NCBI GenBank assembly: GCA_019456165.1
Contig: VRUJ01000017.1
Coordinates: 1-64,000, forward strand
Reading direction: 5' to 3'
DNA from: Chloroflexota bacterium
GTDB lineage: Bacteria; Chloroflexota; Anaerolineae; Anaerolineales; UBA11579
DNA: 64,000 nucleotides
Part shown: one piece after another, positions 44,091 through 53,826 of the stretch
Layout of the letters: each line of letters opens with the position of its first letter
Position numbering within the stretch: the first letter of the stretch is position 1
Program-made: the position numbers and the translations under genes
Notes under the pieces: generated by a model
What the model saw: the letters and a program-made list of their open reading frames with translations, nothing else
Database searches by the model: none
What the model was told of the DNA's origin: nothing

Positions 44091-45632
44091 TTATAAAGTC
44101 AGACCGCCGCGTTCAGATAATGCCGCTCGCATTTTCTTTTCAAATTTAGCGGCTTGTTTATCAAGTGTTTTTATTTCCTTAGAAATCCGCCTCACTTTTG
44201 CTTTATCGTTTAGTGATTTCAAATTAATGCGCACGTTAAGCCCTGCCCCGCTTAGAGATGCACGCGCCAGGGCTGCAGCCGAGCCTGCATCGGTAATTGC
44301 GTTGGTATTGCCTTCTTCTGCGACTTGGGAAGCTAATTCAAGCACTTCAACAGATTTGGCTGCCACATCCAAGGGCACTTTAGTTGCATGCAGAGTGGCT
44401 TGCTCAATAGCCTCATCTCGTACTGCCATTTCTGCATCGTTGCCCTTTGGTAATTTGAAGGCAGTCATAACCCCTCCAAACGCTGCTGAGTCCCTTTCCA
44501 CCGCGCCGGTCAGGTCCGCACGCAACTTTTCTGCCTTTTCGATAACCGCCCACATGTGTTCCTCAACATGCTTATATTTCTTCTTGCCAACCGTCAAACG
44601 GGCGACCATCGCCACCAGACCCGCTGCCATAGCCCCTGCGTTGGCCGCCGCAGAACCTCCGCCAGGTGTAGGTGTTCCGGCAGCCAAACCATCCAGAAAC
44701 GTTGTCTCAAGTTTGGAGCCGGTTTCCCCTTCGGATTGCTGCGACTGCATACGCACTTCAAGCACTTGGTCCTGCTCGAAATCATTCAACTGCAAATACC
44801 AGGCGGCTGAATCAAACAAGGCAGATTGTGGCATCAGGCCGATTAGTTCGCTTTTTTCGATCAGGGTTCCATAACGGGCTGCCTCGCGGCGGATCATTTC
44901 AACAACGCGGAATATGGGAGTTTTGCGATAGTTGGTCAGGTTCATGGATACTTGTGCGAGGCCATCCACCAAAAAGCCGGCCCCTTTGACGAAATGCAGT
45001 CCACCTGAGGAATGCCGCACAGCCTTGGCAATCTTCTTTGCGATAGAGACATCCTCGGTATTCAAGTAAACGTTATAAGCGATCAACGGTGGGCGTGCGC
45101 CGATAACCGTAGCCCCAGCCGGACCTAATTTGCTGGGTCCAAAATCAGGTTTGCGTAACGGTTTTGAACCTATCTCCTTCTTAAGCAGCTCATATTCCCC
45201 TTTGCGTACCTTGGCAAGGTTTTTCCGTTCGGGCATAGTGGCAGCTTCTTCATATAGGTACACCGGGATCTTCAATTCATCTCCCACGCGCCGGGCCAAT
45301 CGACGGGCGATCTCAACACAGTCCAGCATAGAAACCCCAGAGATTGGCACGAAGGGGACAACGTCTGTAGCGCCTAGACGAGGATGTTCGCCAGTATGTT
45401 TATTCAGATTAATTAATTCGGCAGCTATAGCGATGCCTCGATACGCGGCTTCTTCCACCGCCTTGGGTGGGCCTACGTAAGTTACCACAGTGCGGTTATG
45501 GTCGCTGTCTGAGCTGTGATCCAGTAAGGTAACGCCATCTACCTGGGTAATAACTTCGATAATCGCGCTAACAACCTCTAGGCGGCGGCCTTCAGAGAAA
45601 TTGGGGATACATTCAACTATCTGATTACTCAT
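44091..45632 (-). CDS. ftcD: Bifunctional glutamate formimidoyltransferase / formimidoyl-THF cyclodeaminase
   Basis: Links histidine breakdown to folate one-carbon metabolism. Residues 1 to ~300 are the formimidoyltransferase (QIVECIPNFSEGRRLEVVSA, the catalytic-His motif TGEHPRLGATDVVPFVPI, VKGAGFLV). Residues ~310-513 are the cyclodeaminase (GTPTPGGGSAAANAGAMAAG, then a helical bundle). The two domains occur as one fused chain, as in vertebrates and some bacteria. Other hut genes are not in the window. Confidence 0.94.
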   Translation of the reverse strand: MSNQIVECIPNFSEGRRLEVVSAIIEVITQVDGVTLLDHSSDSDHNRTVVTYVGPPKAVEEAAYRGIAIAAELINLNKHTGEHPRLGATDVVPFVPISGVSMLDCVEIARRLARRVGDELKIPVYLYEEAATMPERKNLAKVRKGEYELLKKEIGSKPLRKPDFGPSKLGPAGATVIGARPPLIAYNVYLNTEDVSIAKKIAKAVRHSSGGLHFVKGAGFLVDGLAQVSMNLTNYRKTPIFRVVEMIRREAARYGTLIEKSELIGLMPQSALFDSAAWYLQLNDFEQDQVLEVRMQSQQSEGETGSKLETTFLDGLAAGTPTPGGGSAAANAGAMAAGLVAMVARLTVGKKKYKHVEEHMWAVIEKAEKLRADLTGAVERDSAAFGGVMTAFKLPKGNDAEMAVRDEAIEQATLHATKVPLDVAAKSVEVLELASQVAEEGNTNAITDAGSAAALARASLSGAGLNVRINLKSLNDKAKVRRISKEIKTLDKQAAKFEKKMRAALSERGGLTL

Positions 45633-45799
45633 TACTACTCCGCAAATTTATTTTGCCAATATTATACCTTGTCAAATCTCAAGCACCGCTTCACCAGCTT
45701 CCAAATCCATCCACTGGTATAATCCTGCCAATCTAGAAATGGCGTATAAATTGCAACCTCCCAGATAAATCAAGTGCTCCCTTAACCAATATCAAAGCG

Positions 45800-47326
45800 A
45801 TGCATATTCGTAGACGAATTCTTTCTCTCTTAGTTCCAATCCTGCTAGTTTTTGCTTGCAACCTGCCAGAAACTACTTTGCCCACCCTGGCTACCCTGCC
45901 TGTAAATGGAGCTTCTACAGCCTTTAGATCTGGCACCCCCACCGTAACCCCTTTTAGACCGCCAGCTCGCGGGCCAAACGACCCGATCCTGACCCCCACA
46001 CCGGATGCCATACATGTACTGCCCAGCCTGCGCGGAGAGCAAGAAGAGTACTACGTGCAGCTAAACGATACCTTGGGAGGCATTGCCGCTCTTTATGGTG
46101 TTCCTGCAGAAACATTGATTGAAACTAACGACCTTACAAACCCAGATATTCTTTCTATCGGCCAAATGCTGCTTATCCCGCCGCCGGTACCCGGGGCGCC
46201 AGGCTCGGCATTCAAGATCATCCCCGACTCGGAGCTGGTCAACGGTCCGGTCAATGCGATTTTTAACATCGAAGACTTCGTGAACAGCTACCCTGGATAT
46301 TTGTCCGGTTACCTAGAAGAAATCGATGGAGAATTATTCAGCGGTGCGCAAATTGTGGCCCGTATCGCAACCCATTACTCTATCAGCCCGCGTTTACTCC
46401 TGGTAATCCTAGAACATAACAGCGGCTGGCTGACAATCCCTCAACCGCCTGTTGAAACCATATCATTCCCCATGGGTAATTTAGACCCGTTATGGGAGGG
46501 ACTCTACAGTCAATTAGCTTGGGCTGCTGATAATCTAAATCGCGGCTATTACCTTTGGCGGGTCAACGCCACCGGTTTCTGGCTCTCAGCCGATGGAACT
46601 GTGATACCTATCGATCCCACGATAAACGCAGGCACAGCCGGAGTGCAGCATATGATGGCTTTGATTTACGATGAAGCCGCTTGGCGGCAAGCCGTCGGTC
46701 CACAGGGTTTATTCGCAACATATAACGAAATGTTCGGTTATTCATTCGATTGGGCGGTTGAACCTATTCTGCCTCCTGACCTCTCCCAACCAGTCTTCCA
46801 ACTCCCTTTTGAAACTGGAGTTGCATGGGTGTTCACTGGTGGACCTCACGGCGGTTGGGACAACGGATCTGCCTGGGCAGCGCTAGACTTCGCCCCACCC
46901 GGCGAACAGTTGGGTTGTGTACAGAGCGATGCATGGGTTGTAGCTGTAGCAGACGGATTGATTGTCAGATCCAAAAATGGCGCCATTGTCCAAGACTTAG
47001 ATGGAGACGGAAAAGAACAAACCGGGTGGACCGTGTTATATATGCACATCGAAAGCCGCGAGCAGGTAGAAGTAGGCCAATTTGTAAGGGCAGGAGAAAG
47101 AATTGGACACCCTTCATGCGAGGGTGGGATCGCTTCGGGCACACATTTACATTTAGCACGGCGGTATAATGGTGAATGGATACCGGCAGATGGTCAAATC
47201 CTGTTCGAAATGGATGGATGGTATTCTGTAGGAAGCGGAATCTTGTACGATGGTTACATGGTACGCGGCGACCGAAGCGTCGAAGCATGCGAATGCCGCG
47301 AACCAGATAATATGCTGCAGCGCTAA
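45800..47326 (+). CDS. LysM and M23 peptidase lipoprotein, copy 1
   Basis: A 508-residue secreted protein: lipoprotein signal (FAC, Cys about 20), Pro/Thr linker, one LysM (YYVQLNDTLGGIAALYGVP), a central helical domain (about 150-330; HYSISPRLLLVILEHNSGWL) and an M23 domain. The M23 ligands are His in FTGGPHGGW, Asp in AALDFAPP, LYMHI and SGTHLHLARRYNGEW. The central region resembles a lysozyme-like fold with a Glu near EHNSG, which is inference. An EF-hand-like loop DLDGDGKEQTG lies inside the M23 part. No clear ribosome binding site. Copy 2 begins three bases after its stop. Confidence 0.88.
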   Translation: MHIRRRILSLLVPILLVFACNLPETTLPTLATLPVNGASTAFRSGTPTVTPFRPPARGPNDPILTPTPDAIHVLPSLRGEQEEYYVQLNDTLGGIAALYGVPAETLIETNDLTNPDILSIGQMLLIPPPVPGAPGSAFKIIPDSELVNGPVNAIFNIEDFVNSYPGYLSGYLEEIDGELFSGAQIVARIATHYSISPRLLLVILEHNSGWLTIPQPPVETISFPMGNLDPLWEGLYSQLAWAADNLNRGYYLWRVNATGFWLSADGTVIPIDPTINAGTAGVQHMMALIYDEAAWRQAVGPQGLFATYNEMFGYSFDWAVEPILPPDLSQPVFQLPFETGVAWVFTGGPHGGWDNGSAWAALDFAPPGEQLGCVQSDAWVVAVADGLIVRSKNGAIVQDLDGDGKEQTGWTVLYMHIESREQVEVGQFVRAGERIGHPSCEGGIASGTHLHLARRYNGEWIPADGQILFEMDGWYSVGSGILYDGYMVRGDRSVEACECREPDNMLQR

Positions 47327-47329
47327 ACA

Positions 47330-48958
47330 ATGTATAAAAATCGTTACCTGTATCTGCTTTTTATTAGCTTTGTTATTACCCTGCTCACAGCAGTATGCAG
47401 CAGCGGTTATATCACACCCGGCAGCCTGACGGCCACAGCCAATGCTGCTATGATAGCAGACACACCACTACCAACCGCTTTCTTCATCTTCCCCACCGGC
47501 ACACCCACGCCCACACCAACTTTTACTACCACTCCCGATCCAGCGTTGTCTTCCCCCACTCCCCGATCAAGTACCCCAACTCCCACCGATTCGTCGGCTC
47601 TCACACCCTCGCCTACAGCCACAATTTTGGATGCTAGTGCCCCGCCCATACTGTATTACGCCCAGGCAGGTGATACGCTGCCAGCGATCAGCAGACGATT
47701 TGGAGTCAATCAAACCGAAATATTATCCCCAGAAGAAATTCCAGCAAATGGTTTGATAGATCCCGACCAGTTATTAATGATTCCTCAACGCTTAGCCAAT
47801 ACCACCCCAGCTGATCAAATAATGCCAGACAGCGAAATAGTATTTTCTGCTTCCGCTAGCAATTTTGACGTAATCACCTATGTGAATACCCTCGGCGGCT
47901 ACCTGAGCACCTACCGCGAATATTTAGGTGGTGATGGTTGGGCAAGTGGAGCTGAGATTTTATTAGGTGTGGCTTCCGACAATTCAATCAACCCGCGCGT
48001 ATTACTCTCTTTATTAGAATACCAGGGGCATTGGGTGTTAGGTCAACCACAAAACCTTTCTGAAACCGACTACCCCTTGGGTTTTGTGGACCTAAATGAA
48101 AGGGGCTTACGCAACCAGTTAATCTGGGCGGTGAATCAGCTATCAACTGGCTATTACGGTTGGCGGGCCGGTACGCTGATTGAATTGAATTTTATTGATG
48201 GCTCAACCACTCGTCTAGCCCCCGATTTGAACGCTGGTAGTGTGGCTGTGCAATACTTTTTCAACCAAATATACAGTCGTGAGCGTTGGGCGCAGTCTAT
48301 AGATCAGGAAATTGGCTTTGCAGCCATACATGCGACAATGTTTGGCGGAGATCCGACGGTCCGCGCCAACCAAGTTGAGCCGCTTTTCCCTCCAGGTCTT
48401 GCTCAACCAGAAATGATCCTCCCCTTCTTACGCAGACAAACATGGAGCTTCACTGGAGGGCCTCACGGAGCCTGGGAACGTGAAGGAGCGCAGGCTGCTT
48501 TGGATTTCGCGCCAGGCAGTATGGAGTCTGGTTGTGCCGAATCTGACCTTTGGGCATTAGCTGCTGCTTCCGGGCTGGTGGTGCGCAAAGAAAAAGGCGT
48601 GGTCGTTTTAGACTTGGATGGGGATGGTAATGAGCAAACTGGCTGGGTGCTGCTCTATCTCCATCTGTCAAACACAGGCGGAGTTCCGGTGGGCAGATTT
48701 GTAGATCAGGGGGATTTACTTGGCAATCCTTCCTGCGAAGGCGGCATATCTACTGGAACACATTTACACATTGCGCGCAAGTATAATGGTGAGTGGATCG
48801 CGGCAGATGGCGCCATTCCATTTATAATAGGCGGCTGGCAAGCTCACGCTGGGGATGAACCATACGAAGGCAGCCTCACGAGAGATGATGAAACAATTCC
48901 AGCTAACTTTTATGGGACATTTGAAACCCTAATTATTCGCAGCCAAGATGACCCGTAG
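47330..48958 (+). CDS. LysM and M23 peptidase lipoprotein, copy 2
   Basis: A 542-residue paralog of the preceding protein, with a longer Thr/Pro-rich linker after the signal. The lipobox Cys (TAVC) has an unusual Val before it. It keeps one LysM (YYAQAGDTLPAISRRFGVN), the central helical domain (NSINPRVLLSLLEYQGHWVL) and an intact M23 domain (GGPHGAW, AALDFAPG, LYLHLSN, TGTHLHIARKYNGEW) with the loop DLDGDGNEQTG. It is probably co-translated with copy 1. Predicted to act on peptidoglycan or a related wall polymer outside the cell. Confidence 0.88.
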   Translation: MYKNRYLYLLFISFVITLLTAVCSSGYITPGSLTATANAAMIADTPLPTAFFIFPTGTPTPTPTFTTTPDPALSSPTPRSSTPTPTDSSALTPSPTATILDASAPPILYYAQAGDTLPAISRRFGVNQTEILSPEEIPANGLIDPDQLLMIPQRLANTTPADQIMPDSEIVFSASASNFDVITYVNTLGGYLSTYREYLGGDGWASGAEILLGVASDNSINPRVLLSLLEYQGHWVLGQPQNLSETDYPLGFVDLNERGLRNQLIWAVNQLSTGYYGWRAGTLIELNFIDGSTTRLAPDLNAGSVAVQYFFNQIYSRERWAQSIDQEIGFAAIHATMFGGDPTVRANQVEPLFPPGLAQPEMILPFLRRQTWSFTGGPHGAWEREGAQAALDFAPGSMESGCAESDLWALAAASGLVVRKEKGVVVLDLDGDGNEQTGWVLLYLHLSNTGGVPVGRFVDQGDLLGNPSCEGGISTGTHLHIARKYNGEWIAADGAIPFIIGGWQAHAGDEPYEGSLTRDDETIPANFYGTFETLIIRSQDDP

Positions 48959-49093
48959 ATGTATTTTTGTTTGCAAGTTAGTGTCCTTTTGAGACATTCC
49001 TTACCCCAAAAATTCTCAAGCATAATCACAGAGATGGTATAACTACCCTTTCCTGTATGTCGACCCCAGAGAAATTTATGCAAAAACCCCGCG

Positions 49094-50008
49094 ATGAATA
49101 AACCAAACCTTGTTGCCTGGATGCCAATTTTCACCATTATCACTGGGCTGATCCTCACAGCTTGCGGCACACCTTCTATATCAATCGAAACCTCGCCTCC
49201 AACCACAAGTACCCAAAGCGCCCCAATTGAGGCAACTCCTATCGCGTATTCAAGCCCAACTCCCACACCCCAAGCATCTGCAACGCCAAGCCCCCCATCA
49301 CCCACACCAACTACCGAAATCACAATATTTAATATTTACATCGGCAAAGATACGCTTAGACAACCAGAACTGATTGAAACCCCCCTCGCAGAGATCGTCT
49401 CAATAAATACTCTTGAGAATTTCTCAGGTAATTTCATCGATATTTTTCTTGAGGGAAAAGCTGTGAATGGAGAACCGATTAGAGGTAGTTATGAAATGCT
49501 TGAGCAGTTAACCCTTTTATTTGAAGCTGCCTGGCAAAATGGGTTTATCAGCCAGACCATTTACTCGTCTTACCGGACACTTGAAGATCAACAATATTTA
49601 ATCGCTTCAGGAGAGAGCGGATCCACCCAAGATACAGGGTTGTTTCTCGCCCCACCTGGCAGGAGCGAACACCAATTAGGAACCGCAATTGATCTTGGTT
49701 GGGGAACCTTATTACTTGATTTCTTCTCAATTTACAATAATCCAACTGCCGGGGAATTCTACAATTGGTTACAGGAAAATGCGCATAATTTTGGTTTTGT
49801 GATCAGCTACCCGCCCAAAATGAACGCCGATGGCACTACAAGTAATATTTTTGAAGCTTGGATTACAGAATTTAAAGCTGAACCCTGGCATTTAAGGTAT
49901 TTAGGGGTAGAATACGCCACTCAAATATACAATTATCAGGATGATCAAAACAGGAATTACCTGGATCCATTTTCGGAGATTATTCCACAACAATTTTATC
50001 TGCCTTGA
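49094..50008 (+). CDS. VanY-like D,D-carboxypeptidase lipoprotein
   Basis: A 304-residue secreted lipoprotein (LTAC lipobox, Cys about 25), Thr/Pro/Ser linker, then an M15B (VanY/DacB-type) domain. The zinc motif is SEHQLGTAIDLGWG and the second motif is EPWHLRYLG, with the family strand YSSYRTLEDQQYL before them. It removes terminal D-Ala from peptidoglycan stems or precursors. It lies between copies 2 and 3 of the LysM/M23 family, which suggests a joint wall-remodelling role. Confidence 0.92.
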   Translation: MNKPNLVAWMPIFTIITGLILTACGTPSISIETSPPTTSTQSAPIEATPIAYSSPTPTPQASATPSPPSPTPTTEITIFNIYIGKDTLRQPELIETPLAEIVSINTLENFSGNFIDIFLEGKAVNGEPIRGSYEMLEQLTLLFEAAWQNGFISQTIYSSYRTLEDQQYLIASGESGSTQDTGLFLAPPGRSEHQLGTAIDLGWGTLLLDFFSIYNNPTAGEFYNWLQENAHNFGFVISYPPKMNADGTTSNIFEAWITEFKAEPWHLRYLGVEYATQIYNYQDDQNRNYLDPFSEIIPQQFYLP

Positions 50009-50026
50009 TCTCCAGCGGTTGAGATA

Positions 50027-51574
50027 ATGTCAATATCCATAACCAAAAGAATACTGAACCTAATCATACTGCTCATCGCGGTCATAGCCTCATCAGCTTG
50101 CACAACTCATAGCGCTCCCGATGAAACACCCAACCGCCTGGCCAATCCAACCAACGTACAAGAAGCTCCAACCCCGGCGATAGTAGGAACTCCTTTGCCC
50201 ACCCGCCCAGTGTATGATCCGGGTGAATTGGTTGAGTATATCGTCCAGAATGGGGATACACTGCCAGCGCTCGCGGCACATTTCAACACCAGTATTGATG
50301 AAATCTTGGAAACCAACCCCATAATACCCAGAGATGTAACCACTCTCCCTTCTGGATTGCCCTTACAAATCCCTATTTATTACCGCCCATTTTGGGGCTC
50401 ACCTTACCAGATCATCCCTGACAGTCAATTCGTGAACGGGCCTGGAGCAATAAATTTCGACACGCAAGAATTCGTCGACCAGTATGACGGCTGGTTAAGA
50501 GATTACGTCGCATACGCTGCAGGCGCCAATCGAACTGGGGCTGGAGTAATAGATTACGTTGCTGGTAATTTCAGCATCAGCCCCCGTGTGCTGCTGGCTA
50601 TTTTGGAATATCAAACGGGAGCATTGAGTGATCCTGAGCTGCCCAGCGATATTAACACATATCCATTGGGATACCGGAACTATACAAATAGAGGTTTATA
50701 TCTTCAACTGGTTTGGGCTGCTAATGTCCTGAATAACTCCTATTACGGGTGGCGCACTGGGAGTTTAACGTCTTTCGATCACCCTGATGGACGCATGGAA
50801 CAGCCAGACCCCTGGCAGAATGCCGCTACTGTAGCTTTACAAATCTATTTCAACCATGCTCTTGAAGCCTCACTTTACCCAAGAGCGATTGGTTATGATG
50901 GCTTTGCCCAACTTTTCGCATCCCTGTATGGGAACCCTTGGACTGGAGATATAGCACATATCCCCGGGAGTTTAATACAACCCGAAATGCAACTACCTTT
51001 CGAGCCTAACATATTTTGGGCTTTCACAGGGGGACCGCACACCGGTTGGGGCAGCGGGGAACCTCTCGCAGCCTTGGACTTCGCGCCTCCAGCAATGTTG
51101 GGCGGATGCCAACAGACCGAACTGTGGGCAACCGCTATCGCAGATGGCTTGGTTGTGCGCTCGGAGCGAGGAATTGTGGTTCTCGACTTGGATGCAGATG
51201 GAGACGAGCGCACAGGCTGGGTGATCTTTTACTTACACCTGGAAACTAGAGACCGTGCCCAAGTTGGGGCCTACCTGGGCAAGGGTGAACACATCGGCCA
51301 TCCCTCCTGCGAAGGCGGTATTACGACAGGCACCCACGTGCACCTGGGGCGCAAATACAATGGAGAGTGGATTCCCGCTGCAGGTGCGCTGCCCTTCGTC
51401 TTGGAAGGCTGGGTGACACAAGGTGGCGAGGACCCTTACGAAGGAAGTCTGACACGCTTCGGGCGTACAGTTCACGCTTGCGAGTGTTCACTGCAGGAAA
51501 ACCAATTAGCCTCCACGGCTAACAGCGTGGATGTTGAAGAAGATATTGGGACGATTGAAACAGAAACCCCTTAA
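50027..51574 (+). CDS. LysM and M23 peptidase lipoprotein, copy 3
   Basis: A 515-residue third paralog: lipoprotein signal (SSAC), one LysM (YIVQNGDTLPALAAHFNTS), the central helical domain (FSISPRVLLAILEYQTGAL) and an M23 domain with all ligands (GGPHTGW, AALDFAPP, FYLHLE, TGTHVHLGRKYNGEW). The loop is DLDADGDERTG. It starts 18 bases after the carboxypeptidase gene and ends before a hairpin, so copies 1-3 plus VanY probably form one or two transcripts. Confidence 0.88.
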   Translation: MSISITKRILNLIILLIAVIASSACTTHSAPDETPNRLANPTNVQEAPTPAIVGTPLPTRPVYDPGELVEYIVQNGDTLPALAAHFNTSIDEILETNPIIPRDVTTLPSGLPLQIPIYYRPFWGSPYQIIPDSQFVNGPGAINFDTQEFVDQYDGWLRDYVAYAAGANRTGAGVIDYVAGNFSISPRVLLAILEYQTGALSDPELPSDINTYPLGYRNYTNRGLYLQLVWAANVLNNSYYGWRTGSLTSFDHPDGRMEQPDPWQNAATVALQIYFNHALEASLYPRAIGYDGFAQLFASLYGNPWTGDIAHIPGSLIQPEMQLPFEPNIFWAFTGGPHTGWGSGEPLAALDFAPPAMLGGCQQTELWATAIADGLVVRSERGIVVLDLDADGDERTGWVIFYLHLETRDRAQVGAYLGKGEHIGHPSCEGGITTGTHVHLGRKYNGEWIPAAGALPFVLEGWVTQGGEDPYEGSLTRFGRTVHACECSLQENQLASTANSVDVEEDIGTIETETP

Positions 51575-51577
51575 AAC

Positions 51578-51606
51578 AAGACGGATGCATCAATAGCATC
51601 CGTCTT
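51578..51606. terminator. Hairpin between copy 3 and the small basic protein gene
   Basis: AAGACGGATGC and GCATCCGTCTT form an 11-bp perfect stem with a 7-base loop. The minus strand continues GTTTTAAGG, so it suits the minus-strand gene best, while the plus strand has only a poor T-run. Confidence 0.65.
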
Positions 51607-51636
51607 CAATAACGCTTTCAACTAATCGAAAAACGA

Positions 51637-51834
51637 TTATCCGCTTTTCTTTAATACTAACAAGCCGGTTTTGGTCTCAGACACTTCATAGCCAGCCGGT
51701 ACGGCATCCAAAGCGCCTTCTTTCTCTTCTTTCCCAAAAAAATATAACTTGCGTGTCTTGCCAGTACTAGTTGTTGAAGTGCGGCCATGTAAAATATAAG
51801 TCTTGCCCTTGGAATTTGTGTGTGTATATGCCAT
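51637..51834 (-). CDS. Small basic conserved hypothetical protein
   Basis: A 65-residue protein (MAYTHTNSKGKTYILHGRTS...) rich in Lys, Thr and Gly with probable beta strands. GAGGAGG stands eight bases before the ATG, a very strong ribosome binding site, and a terminator follows. A stand-alone, well-expressed small gene is likely. The family is not recognised. Confidence 0.75.
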   Translation of the reverse strand: MAYTHTNSKGKTYILHGRTSTTSTGKTRKLYFFGKEEKEGALDAVPAGYEVSETKTGLLVLKKSG

Positions 51835-51933
51835 AGATAGGCCTCCTCATTGAATTTGGATTAATATTATATCCCTATTTGTAACACTCCGCTACATAAA
51901 AATACAAGGAATATATGGAATTAAATTGGAAAT

Positions 51934-52890
51934 CTAAAATAATTCAACAACCAATCCCCAACCGGCAATCTGCCCAAGCAGCATTACAGCCATAGCTGCC
52001 ACGGTGGGAAATGGGGAATGCCACTGAGTATATGTGTAGGCGCCCCAAACTGCAACCGGTAAAGCTAATAAACTCCCCCAGATCACTTCAACAGGAAATA
52101 TGGTATTTACCATTACCAGGACAGCAATGAAGGAACCTGTCCCGGCAAAAACATAAACTCTGCGCAGGCGTTTCACCGACCAACGCGTAGCAAGCGTGCG
52201 TTTCCCAACAGCTGCATCAGCCACACGATCTGGCCAGGTTGTAGCTAGCAAGTTGATGAATACCAGCGTGCCAAATGGAATACTGGCCAAGATGACAAAA
52301 TAATCCACTTGCCCTGCTTGTACAGCATAACTATAAACTGGAAGGGCTACTCCACCCAACAAGGCATTATCCAGTTCCCCCCAACCTTTCCAGGCTAATG
52401 CAAATGGACCGACGGAGTACATCCAACCAAAAAATGCTCCAAAAGCAAGAGTAACCAAGGCGGCAAGCTCTAATAAACCTATGAAAAACCCCAGAGCCGC
52501 GATCCCAGCCCCTAATAATAATGCCACCCAAGCTGAGGTTAAAGCAATGCGAGGCGGCAAACCTGTTTGCGGCAATACCCCGCTTCCCCCTGAAAATGGA
52601 GTGCGCTGGGTCAACGCATCGGTTTCATGGTCGGCATATTCATTAGCATAATGGATGCTTGCACTTACAGGAATGATAGCCAAGTAGCCCCATATAAGGG
52701 CAAGCGGATTTATTTGATACCCGTTGGCTTTCGCCATCAAAGTACCTAGTGTATAAACCAGGGTTACAGCAAGTAATTGGGACGGACGGGCCATTCTGAA
52801 GAGGGCGACGGAGTAAAACAGTAAGCCAGGTCTTGAGCGCATATTATTTTTCGCCAGGCATGCTGAAATAATCTTGCGTTCTAAAAACAA
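51934..52890 (-). CDS. UbiA-family prenyltransferase
   Basis: A ~300-residue polytopic membrane protein with about eight helices and the UbiA aspartate-rich motif NEYADHETDALTQRTPFSGG, plus a second motif near WPDRVADAAVGKRTL. It attaches a prenyl chain to an aromatic or other acceptor, similar to MenA or chlorophyll/UbiA groups; the substrate is not clear. The frame opens on a TTG at 52890 without a ribosome binding site. ATG at 52842 or 52794 are alternatives and I cannot decide. Confidence 0.85.
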   Translation of the reverse strand: MFLERKIISACLAKNNMRSRPGLLFYSVALFRMARPSQLLAVTLVYTLGTLMAKANGYQINPLALIWGYLAIIPVSASIHYANEYADHETDALTQRTPFSGGSGVLPQTGLPPRIALTSAWVALLLGAGIAALGFFIGLLELAALVTLAFGAFFGWMYSVGPFALAWKGWGELDNALLGGVALPVYSYAVQAGQVDYFVILASIPFGTLVFINLLATTWPDRVADAAVGKRTLATRWSVKRLRRVYVFAGTGSFIAVLVMVNTIFPVEVIWGSLLALPVAVWGAYTYTQWHSPFPTVAAMAVMLLGQIAGWGLVVELF

Positions 52891-53097
52891 ACATTATCAT
52901 AAACTTCTACTCGTATATTGAATAATATATTGAGCCTTTAATGTGTACCATCCTTACCTTGTTTTTTGTTGCATTTTGTAATTAGGTATCAAAAAATGAT
53001 TAATTTGCTTTCTTGGCACGGAGGTTGCAACTTAACAACTTGTTATGGTTATTCAAATATTAGCCCACCAGAAACAGGAATCCAAAAAACTAATACT

Positions 53098-53679
53098 ATG
53101 CCTTTAAATAATGCTTCTCTCGGATGGTTACTCGCTTTAGGGATCTACGATTTCGATACCTGGCAGCACTCGCGCCGGGTAGCTAATATTGCCCTATCTT
53201 TGGCGCGTCGTGAAGATATTAAAAATAAAACCAGTGAAAATGTTTGGTATGGGGCCTTACTGCACGATATTGGGAAAATCTACATCCCCCAAAAAATCTT
53301 GCAAAAACCCGACAAGCTTGTAGAAGAAGAGTGGCAGATTGTCAAGAAACACCCTACTCATGCTCATGATATGCTCTCAACTCAGAACAATATTCCTTCA
53401 ATCAATGATGTTGTTTATTGTCACCACGAAAGATGGGACGGTGATGGCTACCCCCGGGGCTTACGAGGGAATGATATCCCAATCGCTGCTCGCCTCTTCG
53501 CAGTTGTGGATGTTTGGGATGCACTTGGATCAGACCGCCCTTACCGTCCAGCTTGGTCGCAAGAAAAAGTCCGTGAGTATATTGAGAAAGAGTCTGGTAA
53601 ACACTTTGATCCACGAATAGCCGATATCTTCCTCAAGATGGATTTGGATGCCTTGCATACCACGGGCAAAGTACACTAA
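53098..53679 (+). CDS. HD-GYP domain phosphodiesterase (second copy)
   Basis: About 193 residues, with HSRRVANIALSLA, the HD pair in LLHDIGKIYIPQKIL, HHERWDGDGYPRGLRG and DVWDALGSDRPYRPA. All HD-GYP residues for cyclic di-GMP hydrolysis are present. The frame could start as far upstream as 52966; ATG 53098 is chosen because it gives a compact domain like the copy at 28.7 kb, though no ribosome binding site supports either. No sensory domain is present. Confidence 0.88.
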   Translation: MPLNNASLGWLLALGIYDFDTWQHSRRVANIALSLARREDIKNKTSENVWYGALLHDIGKIYIPQKILQKPDKLVEEEWQIVKKHPTHAHDMLSTQNNIPSINDVVYCHHERWDGDGYPRGLRGNDIPIAARLFAVVDVWDALGSDRPYRPAWSQEKVREYIEKESGKHFDPRIADIFLKMDLDALHTTGKVH

Positions 53680-53798
53680 ACCCCAAAAGTTGCTTACTAA
53701 CAGCCTCATAACTCATTTACCAGACTAACCTTGTCTAAGGTTAATTAAGATTGGGTTATAATTAATGGAAACATAAACCCTTGGGAGTGTAAGACGAC

Positions 53799-53814
53799 TT
53801 GCCTACTCAGGCAA
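53799..53814 (+). promoter_or_regulatory. Small hairpin adjoining the dodecin ribosome binding site
   Basis: TTGCCT and AGGCAA form a 6-bp hairpin with an ACTC loop, directly followed by AAGGAG of the dodecin start. It could affect ribosome access, but it is short and may be chance. Confidence 0.25.
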
Positions 53815-53826
53815 AAGGAGATAGAT

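Noticed and set aside
44068-44874. 268-codon plus-strand frame
   Set aside because: Antisense to the cyclodeaminase half of ftcD, which has clear family motifs.
47407-47649. Gly/Val-rich minus-strand frame
   Set aside because: Antisense to the Thr/Pro linker of LysM/M23 copy 2.
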